From assembly GCA_910586095.1 (NCBI GenBank), contig CAJUHQ010000078.1, forward strand, positions 1-15,890: DNA of 15,890 nucleotides, given 5' to 3'. The notes under the pieces were generated by a model that saw only the letters and a program-made list of their open reading frames with translations, did not search any database and had not been told where the DNA came from. This document shows positions 7,307 to 13,907 of this stretch, in pieces. This DNA is from an uncultured Lachnospiraceae bacterium (GTDB taxonomy: Bacteria; Bacillota; Clostridia; Lachnospirales; Lachnospiraceae). Numbering within the stretch: position 1 is the first letter of the stretch; each line of letters opens with the position of its first letter. Both the position numbers and the translations under genes were made by a program.

Positions 7307-7350
7307 GCATCATTTTTGTATCATTTTTGCATCATTTTTGCATCATTTTT
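7307..7350. repeat. Four tandem 11-bp repeats upstream of the LRR gene
   Basis: The unit GCATCATTTTT occurs four times head to tail without a break (7307, 7318, 7329, 7340), with one base change (GTATC) in the second copy. The array lies 107-150 bp upstream of the LRR lipoprotein start. A period of 11 bp is close to one DNA turn, so a cooperative protein site or a slippage-prone spacer are both possible. Confidence 0.8.
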
Positions 7351-7420
7351 ATTTCTAATCTTTGTGTCTTTACATATCAAACCTTCATTAAAAGTAAGCT
7401 TCTTTCAAGTTTTATTATGT

Positions 7421-7449
7421 AATAATTTCTCATAGAATAGAAAATTATT
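7421..7449. other. Hairpin overlapping the stop of the SOD-like gene
   Basis: AATAATTTCT (7421-7430) pairs with AGAAAATTATT (7439-7449) with one bulge and an 8-nt loop. The stem includes the stop codon of the SOD-like gene. No T-tract follows on the minus strand, so termination is uncertain. Confidence 0.3.
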
Positions 7450-7942
7450 CTATTTTATTGTTGCGTATCACGCCACATCCTATTTTATCACCTGCGTTTC
7501 CCGATGGTTGTGATTGAAAATCGTCAGTCATCCTATGAATAATAACACTTCGATCTAGAACCTCTGGTATGGTAAATCGTTTGTCATAAAAAGCTAACCA
7601 CGCATAGCCCTGATTGCCCATAAGAGGGAGAAGATCACCAGCATGTTGTGGATGAGGTTCTTTTGTGGGATTATAATGGTTTTCCACTTGGTCAAATGGC
7701 AATGTACAATCGCCTTTTTCATGAATGTGCATTGCATAAAAATCAGAAGAAAATTGTAAAGCTATATTGGGCAAACCAAAAATTTCTGCCTCAATCAAAA
7801 CTCCTGTATAGGGGGTGGAAAAGAACTTTACCAGTCCATTGAGTTGTGGATTTTGTGCATTTCCTCTGATCCATGCCACTGCATCTGGCCTACCACCACA
7901 CAAGCTATTTGCAAATATCATTCCTGGAGTTACATCTGTCAT
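7445..7942 (-). CDS. Cu/Zn superoxide dismutase family protein, cytosolic form
   Basis: This 165-residue protein starts at ATG 7942, with AGAGGA 8 nt upstream. It shows the Cu/Zn-SOD metal-site pattern: His72 and His74 in MHIHEKGDC (copper), His89 in HYNP (bridging), His97, His100 and Asp103 in HPQHAGDLLPL (zinc), and His136 in SVIIHRM (copper). Cys79 and Cys156 could form the family disulfide. Near the end, QPSGNAGDKIGCGVI has Lys153 where the active-site Arg of characterised enzymes lies (NAGxRxACGVI). There is no signal peptide, whereas most bacterial SodC enzymes are exported, and the zinc loop is short. It probably handles superoxide or metal inside the cell, but activity is unproven because of the Arg-to-Lys change. 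It lies 110 nt downstream of the PocR kinase gene on the same strand. Confidence 0.8.
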   Translation of the reverse strand: MTDVTPGMIFANSLCGGRPDAVAWIRGNAQNPQLNGLVKFFSTPYTGVLIEAEIFGLPNIALQFSSDFYAMHIHEKGDCTLPFDQVENHYNPTKEPHPQHAGDLLPLMGNQGYAWLAFYDKRFTIPEVLDRSVIIHRMTDDFQSQPSGNAGDKIGCGVIRNNKIE

Positions 7943-8052
7943 ATTTGGAATCCTCTGTATATTTTTTTATATACTATGCTAAGGCTTTTTTTCTGTGCAC
8001 CGATTGGTCTTTCCTACCCCTATACAAACAATCTGTAATGTTTTATAGTGCA

Positions 8053-10797
8053 TTATACTTGTTCTTTATTTAACATTTCACGCCATTCTTGCATAATATC
8101 CTCACAGGCATAGGAGTCCATATCATCTACTGCGCTACACATTTTATTGTAATAGATTTCACTTAAGTCATTGAGTTTATATGTATCTAGCCGATGTACA
8201 GCCTTTTCTAAAAGATCGATGTCTAACTCTTCTATCGCATGTTCCATGTCATTAAAAATATCTTTTAAGACATCATCCGTTAATTCTTTAGTAGCCACAA
8301 GAGGATGATTGCTTTCTTCAAAATAAGGTTTTAGACGTTCATAGAGACATTGATATTCCGAAAGAACTGTGCCTGTCTGCGATCGAATAGTTTCTAAATC
8401 AAATACATTTCCTGCATTTTCAAGACATTCTGCTTGAATAGATAGGCCGATTGCACCAATTTGTCTGGAAGTACTTTTTAGCGCATGTACTTCTATTGTA
8501 TAGTTCTTCCAGTCCTCTTTTTCTAAATATTGACGAATCAATTCCGATTTTTGTGGAATAATGCGAAAATATTCTTTGAGAATGGATTCGTATGCTTGTT
8601 GGCTACCAAGTAGTTCTATGGCAGAATCTGTGTCAATTCCTTCCACTTTTGGGATAATACATTCTGTTTCTACAATGTGTTTTCTCTTGGCTTTTGTAAT
8701 TTTATGTTTGGGCAGCCACTGGTAGATCTTTCCCATAAGAACGCGCATCTCAATAGGTTTTGCAATAAAGTCATTCATACCTTCTGCAATAAACATTTTT
8801 TTGGCTTCACTCACGGCATTAGCTGTTAGAGCAATGATAGGAACCTCTGCATATTCTTTGTGGAACCGACGTATAATATGTGTCGTCTCTACCCCATCGA
8901 GTTCGGGCATCATATGATCCATCAAGATTAGATCATACTTTGCTTTTGAGATTTTCTCAATGGCCTCACTTCCGCTTGTAGCTGTGTCAATCTGCATGTT
9001 GAGTGGTTCTAACAATCCCTCTGCCACTGTCAGATTCACAATATTGTCATCAACAATCAGAATATGCGCTGTTTCCGCAGTGAAATTATAGTATACATCA
9101 TTAGCGAGATTTTCACTATATTCCTCATCATTGTAAATGGCAGATACCATCATAGCAGACACGGGTTTTTTGATAACTACTGCATTGGGAATAGGAGATT
9201 GTACGGATTCTCCTGGATTAACCACTAATACGATCTTAACTTTAGGAAGTTTTTCTACAATGTGCAGCAATTCTTCTGTTACTACATCTGCGTCAACAAA
9301 CAAATATAGTTCTTGATCTATGTTAGAAGATAACAGATCTTTTACTGTGGATAGATCAGACAAATCTGCAAGATCTGTATAGTGAATTCCTAAATTTTGC
9401 ATATCGTCAATTAGTCTTTTATTTGCATATTGATTTTTAAGATGGCCAAACGCTGGCACAATAGATTCATTTTCTATTGTCAGTGCTGGACGTTTATCAA
9501 CCATGATAAGAGGCAACGTGAAGGAAAAGCAAGAGCCTTTTTGATATACACTCTCTACAGACATATCGCCATTCATAAGCTCTAACAACTGTTTACAGAT
9601 CACAAGTCCTAGTCCTGTACCTTCTATATTTCGATTGCGCTTGCTGTCTACCTGTTGAAAAGATTGGAAAATCTTTTCAATATCCTGTTCTTTGATACCA
9701 ATTCCAGTGTCTTTCACTGAAAATAATAGGTTCATTTTATCAGTATCTATCTGTTCAAAATCAAACTTTAATTCAACTTTACCTTGCCGCGTGAATTTGG
9801 CAGCATTATTTGCTAAGTTGATAATGACTTGTTTGATTCGGTTGCTGTCGCCATATAACATTCGCGGTATATTTGGATTAATATCTAGTATAAATTCGGT
9901 GTCGTCTGTATCAATTCTTGTGACAATGATAGAAGACAAATCATAGATAAGTGATAATGGATCAAAATCGGCTTCAATAATGTCCATTTTGCCTGACTCA
10001 ATTTTTGAGAAATCAAGAATATCATTGATAATTGTGAGTAGAGTCTTTCCAGATGCCTTAATTTGATTTAAATACTGGCGCGCTGTTGGTGACATGTCTT
10101 CTCGCAAGGCCATTTCTGTCATGCCAAGAACTGCATTCATTGGGGTACGTAGTTCATGACTCATATTTGCAAGAAAATCAGACTTCATATTGGCAACTCT
10201 CTCAATTGCAATGTTGGCTTCCTTCATTTTAAATTTGTGGTAAGCAATACTTGAAAGTGCATCTGTCAATGTATATAAGAAACTGGCATCACTTTCAATT
10301 CTTTTTTTGTTGAGTACGCGAACACGCATTACAGCCTGTAAATATCCAATTAAGTCAATATCTAACTCTCCCGCAACTTGCATTACTTTTGTGATATCTG
10401 GAATATCAGTAAGTACCTGTCCTCCTACAAAACATCCAATCATGTTGTCACCTGCCATGATGGGAGCAGCGAAGTCCATAAGTCCTGCGTGGCAGTAATA
10501 TGTCACAGAAGAGCCTACTTTCAATGCAAGTTCTGCGCCGCATTTATCACACTGTTGACAGCGCAAACTTCCGATTAATGTGTTCCTGGTACTAGTACAA
10601 TACGTAGTAAAGTTAGCACCTTTAGTAACGGGAATACCATTCGCGTCAGTTATGATTGCCGCAAGACCTGTCATGTTTGAAAATGCATCTTGGATGCGTT
10701 GAAGCATATCCACATCAAATAAATCTGTCAGTGTAATTTCTTTGTTGTCGTCGTTTTGAGTGTTCTCCATAATTTCGTCGTTCATGATAATCTCCAT
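8053..10797 (-). CDS. PocR-domain hybrid sensor histidine kinase (HisKA-HATPase-REC-HPt)
   Basis: This 914-residue cytoplasmic kinase has no membrane helix. Residues about 22-190 are a PocR sensory domain (TDLFDVDMLQRIQDAFSNMT, then CHAGLMDFAAPI at 102-113 and GGQVL at 125-129). The dimerisation helix has the phosphoacceptor His214 in SHELRTP. The ATPase has an N-box at NLANNAAKF (327-335), DTGIGI (363-368) and GTGLGL (393-398). Residues about 455-555 look like a degenerate receiver. A true receiver follows at about 577-695 with Asp583/584, phosphoacceptor Asp627 (LMDHMMPELDG), Thr658 and Lys680. An HPt domain holds His771 in HALKSTSRQIGA, and an 80-residue helical tail ends the protein. PocR domains bind small molecules in known regulators such as the propanediol regulator; the ligand here is unknown. 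ATG 10797 is used, but ATG 10785 (GGAG 6 nt upstream) is equally likely. The response regulator gene precedes it by 157 nt. Confidence 0.9.
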   Translation of the reverse strand: MEIIMNDEIMENTQNDDNKEITLTDLFDVDMLQRIQDAFSNMTGLAAIITDANGIPVTKGANFTTYCTSTRNTLIGSLRCQQCDKCGAELALKVGSSVTYYCHAGLMDFAAPIMAGDNMIGCFVGGQVLTDIPDITKVMQVAGELDIDLIGYLQAVMRVRVLNKKRIESDASFLYTLTDALSSIAYHKFKMKEANIAIERVANMKSDFLANMSHELRTPMNAVLGMTEMALREDMSPTARQYLNQIKASGKTLLTIINDILDFSKIESGKMDIIEADFDPLSLIYDLSSIIVTRIDTDDTEFILDINPNIPRMLYGDSNRIKQVIINLANNAAKFTRQGKVELKFDFEQIDTDKMNLLFSVKDTGIGIKEQDIEKIFQSFQQVDSKRNRNIEGTGLGLVICKQLLELMNGDMSVESVYQKGSCFSFTLPLIMVDKRPALTIENESIVPAFGHLKNQYANKRLIDDMQNLGIHYTDLADLSDLSTVKDLLSSNIDQELYLFVDADVVTEELLHIVEKLPKVKIVLVVNPGESVQSPIPNAVVIKKPVSAMMVSAIYNDEEYSENLANDVYYNFTAETAHILIVDDNIVNLTVAEGLLEPLNMQIDTATSGSEAIEKISKAKYDLILMDHMMPELDGVETTHIIRRFHKEYAEVPIIALTANAVSEAKKMFIAEGMNDFIAKPIEMRVLMGKIYQWLPKHKITKAKRKHIVETECIIPKVEGIDTDSAIELLGSQQAYESILKEYFRIIPQKSELIRQYLEKEDWKNYTIEVHALKSTSRQIGAIGLSIQAECLENAGNVFDLETIRSQTGTVLSEYQCLYERLKPYFEESNHPLVATKELTDDVLKDIFNDMEHAIEELDIDLLEKAVHRLDTYKLNDLSEIYYNKMCSAVDDMDSYACEDIMQEWREMLNKEQV

Positions 10798-10805
10798 ACT
10801 GCCAA

Positions 10806-10839
10806 CACCTCACAAATTTGGGCGTCAGCGCAAATTTGT
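10806..10839 (-). promoter_or_regulatory. Hairpin abutting the kinase ribosome site
   Basis: On the minus strand ACAAATTTG (10839-10831) pairs with CAAATTTGT (10820-10812), with two further G-C pairs inside. The ribosome site GAGG (10811-10808) follows at once. Folding could limit ribosome access. A perfect GCCTGT/ACAGGC hairpin lies just upstream at 10857-10872. Confidence 0.4.
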
Positions 10840-10856
10840 CGTTTAACTTTCCATTG

Positions 10857-10872
10857 GCCTGTTAAAACAGGC
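10857..10872. other. Small perfect hairpin in the regulator-kinase gap
   Basis: GCCTGT (10857-10862) and ACAGGC (10867-10872) enclose a 4-nt loop. No T-tract follows on the minus strand, so it is more likely an RNA-stability or processing structure in the 157-nt gap than a terminator. Confidence 0.4.
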
Positions 10873-10954
10873 ATTCAAATCAAGATGGTGAAATTTTAAT
10901 TTACATGTAGCAAGTAACTCTATAAAGCGAGTATCAGTCTAATAATCTTATACC

Positions 10955-11797
10955 TTATTTAATAAGTTCCTTTAATTTCTCCATTAACAATGCTCTGTCG
11001 ATTGGTTTTAATAAATATCCATTTGGTTTGAGTGCCAATGCTTTTTGAATCTTGGATGTGTCATTGATTCCTGTAAGAAAAATAATTGGAACATGTGCAG
11101 TCTTTGGATCACTGCGCAGTTTTTTAAGTACTTCTACTCCATCCATCTCTGGCATTTCATAGTCTAAAAGTATCAAATTAACCTCTTTTGTCTTGAGAAA
11201 ACGCAATGCTGCAGGTCCACTAATCGCTGAAGATACATCATACTTATTTCCAAGATAGCTTTTGATTGTTTTGTGTATAATGGTCGAATCATCAACCAGT
11301 AAAATGCGTGGACGTTCTATCAAATCTCTCATTTCCGATTCAATCTGAGCGAGCAGATTTTCCTCGCTCAACAAAAAATCTATATCAGTTGGGAGTTGGC
11401 TCTCAGTCTCTGGTTCGCTGTTTTTTCCTCTTACAATATAGTCTGTAATGTGTTCACAGATTGCAGAAAATGATTCCATTATATTTATATGCAGATCTGC
11501 TTTACCTCCTGGCATTCTACACAATGCATCATAACCAAAATTGTCAGAAATGACAATAAAAGGTGCTTGTTCTTTTTGGATAGTATCTTGTACAAACTGA
11601 AGTACATTAGCCATATCTTCGCGCTTTTCAGAAGAAATGCAGTACACGGCAGCATCCATGTCATAATATTTATGATGCAGTTTCATATCTGAATAAATCT
11701 GAGAACAACTCATACATTCAAAAGTGTCTTCTCCCTGTAAAAAAAAGTCTGTGATAAGTGGTTTATTGTTTCCAAATAATAACAATTTCTTTTTCAT
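10955..11797 (-). CDS. Response regulator: degenerate N-terminal domain plus receiver
   Basis: This 280-residue soluble protein starts at ATG 11797, behind GGGGGG 7 nt upstream. The C-terminal receiver (about 163-280) is complete: RILLVDDST with Asp169 and Asp170, the phosphoacceptor Asp212 in ILLDYEMPEMDG, Thr242 in IIFLTG, and Lys264 in YLLKPID. Residues 1-125 look like a receiver-type alternating fold (KKLLLFGNN, AAVYCISS, APFIVISD) but lack the acidic pocket and the Asp-Lys pair, so this domain probably cannot be phosphorylated. An acidic linker (about 125-160) joins them. There is no DNA-binding or enzymatic output domain. The likely role is a partner or phosphate sink for the PocR kinase encoded next, or a protein-interaction switch. 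The upstream leader is long and structured. Confidence 0.85.
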   Translation of the reverse strand: MKKKLLLFGNNKPLITDFFLQGEDTFECMSCSQIYSDMKLHHKYYDMDAAVYCISSEKREDMANVLQFVQDTIQKEQAPFIVISDNFGYDALCRMPGGKADLHINIMESFSAICEHITDYIVRGKNSEPETESQLPTDIDFLLSEENLLAQIESEMRDLIERPRILLVDDSTIIHKTIKSYLGNKYDVSSAISGPAALRFLKTKEVNLILLDYEMPEMDGVEVLKKLRSDPKTAHVPIIFLTGINDTSKIQKALALKPNGYLLKPIDRALLMEKLKELIK

Positions 11798-11928
11798 AAA
11801 TATCCCCCCTATTTTAGTTTTTCTGCCAATTCCATATGATCTGTCAAACGGCAGATTGAGTATGATGTACGTTTATTATGAAAGTCTTAAAATTACAAAC
11901 AGGAGTGTGCTTGCTACAAACTTTATTT

Positions 11929-12004
11929 ATGAGCAAAAACGCATTTTGGTTCATAATACGTCAAAAAAATGATTTTTGCTCATTCCTGGAATCCTGTGCA
12001 AAAA
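11929..12004 (-). promoter_or_regulatory. Possible switchable leader hairpins before the response regulator
   Basis: ATGAGCAAAAA (11929-11939) and TTTTTGCTCAT (11973-11983) are perfect 11-bp inverted arms. The central TTTTTGC (11973-11979) can instead pair with GCAAAAA at 11998-12004, enclosing the near-palindrome ATTCCTGGAAT (11982-11992). The two folds exclude each other, as in attenuators. They lie 130-210 nt upstream of the gene. Confidence 0.4.
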
Positions 12005-12057
12005 CAAATAGTTTTGTTATAATGTGTAATCATTTAATATTATATTATCATTTTCCC

Positions 12058-12066
12058 ATTATATCA
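12058..12066 (-). promoter_or_regulatory. Candidate extended -10 promoter for the response regulator
   Basis: On the minus strand TGA is followed by TATAAT (12063-12058), a consensus -10 with extension. TTGACA lies only 11 nt upstream, too close for a normal -35, so the extended -10 would have to carry recognition. The implied leader is about 250 nt. Confidence 0.35.
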
Positions 12067-12097
12067 GATTTTATTGTCAAAAGCCATACTTTCCTAT

Positions 12098-12124
12098 GTC
12101 TCTTATCTATGAGTCTCTTATCTA
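12098..12124. repeat. 12-bp direct repeat upstream of the regulator promoter
   Basis: GTCTCTTATCTA occurs at 12098-12109 and again at 12113-12124, a 15-bp period. Relative to the extended -10 at 12058-12063 it sits about 50-75 bp upstream of the presumed start, where an activator could bind. Confidence 0.5.
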
Positions 12125-12193
12125 CTTCTATTACTGTCAGATTAGTTTTTTACACAAAATTTATAAAAAGCGACATCTTATAAGATACTACAC

Positions 12194-12227
12194 ACAAAGT
12201 ACTAAGAATAAGTCTTTAGTACTTTGT
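12194..12227 (-). terminator. Hairpin after the fumarase beta gene
   Basis: ACAAAGTACTAA (12194-12205) and TTAGTACTTTGT (12216-12227) form a perfect 12-bp stem with a 10-nt loop, 32 nt after the fumarase beta stop. The T-tract lies on the 5' side on the minus strand, so termination may be poor; a 3'-end stabilising stem is an alternative. Confidence 0.4.
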
Positions 12228-12259
12228 TAAAAAATATACAATGTTGACTATATTGCAAT

Positions 12260-12814
12260 TTAAACTGTTTTTTGAAAATCGGCCGCTGCTGTTTCATATA
12301 AGTCCTTTCCTGTACTGTCAATCACAACAATCACAGGAAAATCCTTTACTTCAAGTCGCCGAATTGCCTCTGTACCTAGATCTTCATATGCAACGACTGT
12401 AGAAGAAGTTATTGATTTAGACAGCAGTGCACCCGCACCACCAACTGCTGCAAAATAGACTGCTTGATTTCTGATAATGGCCTCTTTTACTTGCGCACTT
12501 CGTCTTCCCTTTCCAATCATGCCTTTTAGACCTAGATCAAGTAATCTAGGTGCATATTTATCCATACGGCTTGCTGTAGTAGGGCCAGCAGAACCGATCG
12601 GTCGGCCTTCTCTTGCTGGAGAGGGACCCATATAATAAATCAAATTATTGTCCATGCAGATTGGAAGTTCTTCTCCTTTATCTAGTGCCGTGTCCATGCG
12701 CAAATGAGCGGCGTCGCGCGCTGTATAGAGCGTCCCTGTAAGATATACATAATCTCCTGCACAAAGAGTAGCAGCCTCTGTTGCAGTTAGTGGTATATTG
12801 ATGTGTCGTTCCAT
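12260..12814 (-). CDS. fumB: Class I fumarate hydratase, beta subunit
   Basis: This 184-residue protein is the smaller subunit of the iron-sulfur hydro-lyase that interconverts fumarate and malate. It supplies most of the substrate-binding side, while the cluster sits in the alpha subunit. Family motifs are visible: YTARDAAH (30-37), the signature GPSPAREGRPIGSAGP running on to TTASRMD (63-85), GKGRRS (101-106), the hydrophobic VYFAAVGGAGALL core, and the C-terminal DLYETAAADF. ATG 12814 is chosen because AAAGGTTGG (12831-12823) precedes it by 8 nt; the longer reading from TTG 12826 abuts that site. It follows the alpha gene after 128 nt, a long gap that contains its own promoter-like sequence. 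L-tartrate dehydratase is the main alternative, since both enzymes share this fold. Confidence 0.85.
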   Translation of the reverse strand: MERHINIPLTATEAATLCAGDYVYLTGTLYTARDAAHLRMDTALDKGEELPICMDNNLIYYMGPSPAREGRPIGSAGPTTASRMDKYAPRLLDLGLKGMIGKGRRSAQVKEAIIRNQAVYFAAVGGAGALLSKSITSSTVVAYEDLGTEAIRRLEVKDFPVIVVIDSTGKDLYETAAADFQKTV

Positions 12815-12854
12815 ATTTTTATCCAACCTTTCTATTATAAAATATAGCTATACA

Positions 12855-12882
12855 AAATATATTTATTTGCCATATTGTCAAT
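12855..12882 (-). promoter_or_regulatory. Candidate internal promoter before the fumarase beta gene
   Basis: On the minus strand a perfect TTGACA (12882-12877), a 16-nt spacer and TATTTT (12860-12855) lie about 40 nt before the beta-subunit start. It could let the beta subunit be made independently of the alpha gene. Confidence 0.35.
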
Positions 12883-12942
12883 CGTATCGCGAACAACGTT
12901 TATATGAGAAAATCTAAATGATCTATCTTGTTAGTCTTATGC

Positions 12943-13785
12943 CTATAGTACTCTTGTCACATGGCGATTGACATGACAACAAATATTAACTGCCACCGGA
13001 AGACCTGCAATGTGTGTCGCATATGTATTGATATGGACTGCAAGTGCGGTTGTTCTTCCACCCAATCCACCTGGGCCGATACCAGTTTGATTGATTTGAG
13101 CAAGCAAATCTTCTTCTAGTTGTCTCACATATGGAATTTGAGAATGGTGATCCATTGGTCTTGTCAATGCCATTTTGGCCATCAATGCACATTTTTCAAA
13201 TGTACCACCAATTCCAACACCTACGACCATAGGAGGGCAAGCATTGGGGCCTGCGTCCTTTACAGCAGTCAATACAGCATCTTTGACTCCTTCTATACCG
13301 TCTGCTGGCTTGAGCATGAATACGCGGCTCATGTTCTCGCTGCCAAAACCTTTTGGAGCAACTGTAATCTGCACTTGTTCTCCTGGCACAATATTGTAAT
13401 AAATGATAGCTGGAGTATTGTCTTTTGTATTCTCGCGGATTAATGGATCACGAACTACGGATTTTCGCAAAAATCCTTCTGTATATCCTTGGCGTACACC
13501 TTCCTGAATCGCTTCCTCCAATATACCACCCTCAAAATGAACATCCTGTCCCACTTCTAGGAAAATAACAGCCATTCCAGTATCTTGACAGATTGGGATC
13601 TGATCGTTGCGCGCAATTGTAAGGTTGTCTTGAAGCTGGTTCAAAATCTTTTTGCCAAGATCACTTTTTTCTGTATTGACAGCATCCGCAAGAGCCTTGT
13701 TCATATCACATGAAAGAGTATAATTTGCCTCAATGCACATCTCTTTAACGGCGTTTGTCACTTCTTTTACATCCAGTATTCTCAT
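12943..13785 (-). CDS. fumA: Class I fumarate hydratase, alpha subunit
   Basis: This 280-residue subunit carries the [4Fe-4S] cluster of class I fumarase. The predicted cluster ligands are Cys66 (QIPICQDTGMAVIF), Cys183 (DAGPNACPPMVVG) and Cys270 (VNICCHVNRH). Other family blocks are visible: RDPLIRENTKDNTPA (112-126), APKGFGSENMSR (143-154), GIGGTFEKCALMAK (191-204) and GIGPGGLGGRTTALAVHI (236-253). The start ATG 13785 gives the family's usual N-terminus and has GAGGA 5 nt upstream; a longer reading from 13848 would add 21 residues of unrelated sequence. The enzyme is cytoplasmic and oxygen-sensitive, fitting an anaerobe. A 9-bp GC-rich hairpin lies just upstream of the ribosome site. The beta gene follows on the same strand. 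Confidence 0.87.
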   Translation of the reverse strand: MRILDVKEVTNAVKEMCIEANYTLSCDMNKALADAVNTEKSDLGKKILNQLQDNLTIARNDQIPICQDTGMAVIFLEVGQDVHFEGGILEEAIQEGVRQGYTEGFLRKSVVRDPLIRENTKDNTPAIIYYNIVPGEQVQITVAPKGFGSENMSRVFMLKPADGIEGVKDAVLTAVKDAGPNACPPMVVGVGIGGTFEKCALMAKMALTRPMDHHSQIPYVRQLEEDLLAQINQTGIGPGGLGGRTTALAVHINTYATHIAGLPVAVNICCHVNRHVTRVL

Positions 13786-13790
13786 AAATT

Positions 13791-13795
13791 TCCTC
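13791..13795 (-). promoter_or_regulatory. Ribosome binding site GAGGA for fumarase alpha
   Basis: On the minus strand GAGGA ends 5 nt before ATG 13785. It decides for this start over ATG 13797 and the longer reading. Confidence 0.65.
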
Positions 13796-13799
13796 ATTT

Positions 13800-13842
13800 C
13801 TGCGCTGCTTTTTATGTATTCAAATTTGTGGATGCAGCGCAG
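13800..13842 (-). promoter_or_regulatory. GC-rich leader hairpin upstream of fumarase alpha
   Basis: On the minus strand CTGCGCTGC (13842-13834) pairs perfectly with GCAGCGCAG (13808-13800) around a 25-nt loop that contains CAAATTTG. The stem ends 4 nt before the ribosome site. In this AT-rich DNA such a GC-rich stem stands out and could control translation or mRNA stability. Confidence 0.45.
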
Positions 13843-13861
13843 ACACAAACTTGAGAGTGAA

Positions 13862-13884
13862 AGATTAGAGAATTGTTCACTCTT
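13862..13884. other. Part of an inverted repeat between ybaK and fumarase alpha
   Basis: AGAGTGAA (13854-13861) and TTCACTCT (13876-13883) form an 8-bp stem with a 14-nt loop just past the ybaK stop. On the minus strand no T-tract follows, so it is a weak terminator candidate and fumarase alpha may be read from upstream. Confidence 0.35.
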
Positions 13885-13907
13885 TCTTTAAACTAATAAA
13901 TTTTGTG

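Larger units (their letters stand above)
11798..12259. other. 462-bp intergenic region with leader structures
   Basis: No credible gene lies here; the only long plus-strand ORF has no ribosome site and a composition unlike a real protein. The region holds the leader and putative promoter of the response regulator, mutually exclusive hairpins (11929-12004), a 12-bp direct repeat (12098-12124), a 12-bp palindrome ATCTTATAAGAT (12175-12186) and a hairpin downstream of the fumarase beta gene (12194-12227). Confidence 0.6.

Noticed and set aside
7307..7350. CRISPR array
   Set aside because: The four 11-bp units are directly abutting with no spacers, so this is a simple tandem repeat.
7844..8073. 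Two overlapping plus-strand ORFs over the SOD and kinase gene ends
   Set aside because: They are antisense shadows of the SOD-like gene and of the short gap; no ribosome site and no family resemblance.
12058..12080. Classical -35/-10 promoter using TTGACA and TATAAT
   Set aside because: The two boxes are only 11 nt apart on the minus strand, too close for sigma-A; only the extended -10 reading is kept.
11878..12183. 101-codon plus-strand ORF in the intergenic region
   Set aside because: No ribosome site, a composition rich in Cys, Phe and Leu typical of translated AT-rich non-coding DNA, and overlap with the putative promoter and hairpins of the opposite strand.
13120..13443. 107-codon ORF antisense to fumarase alpha
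   Set aside because: It is the complement of a well-conserved gene and shows no ribosome site or recognisable motif.
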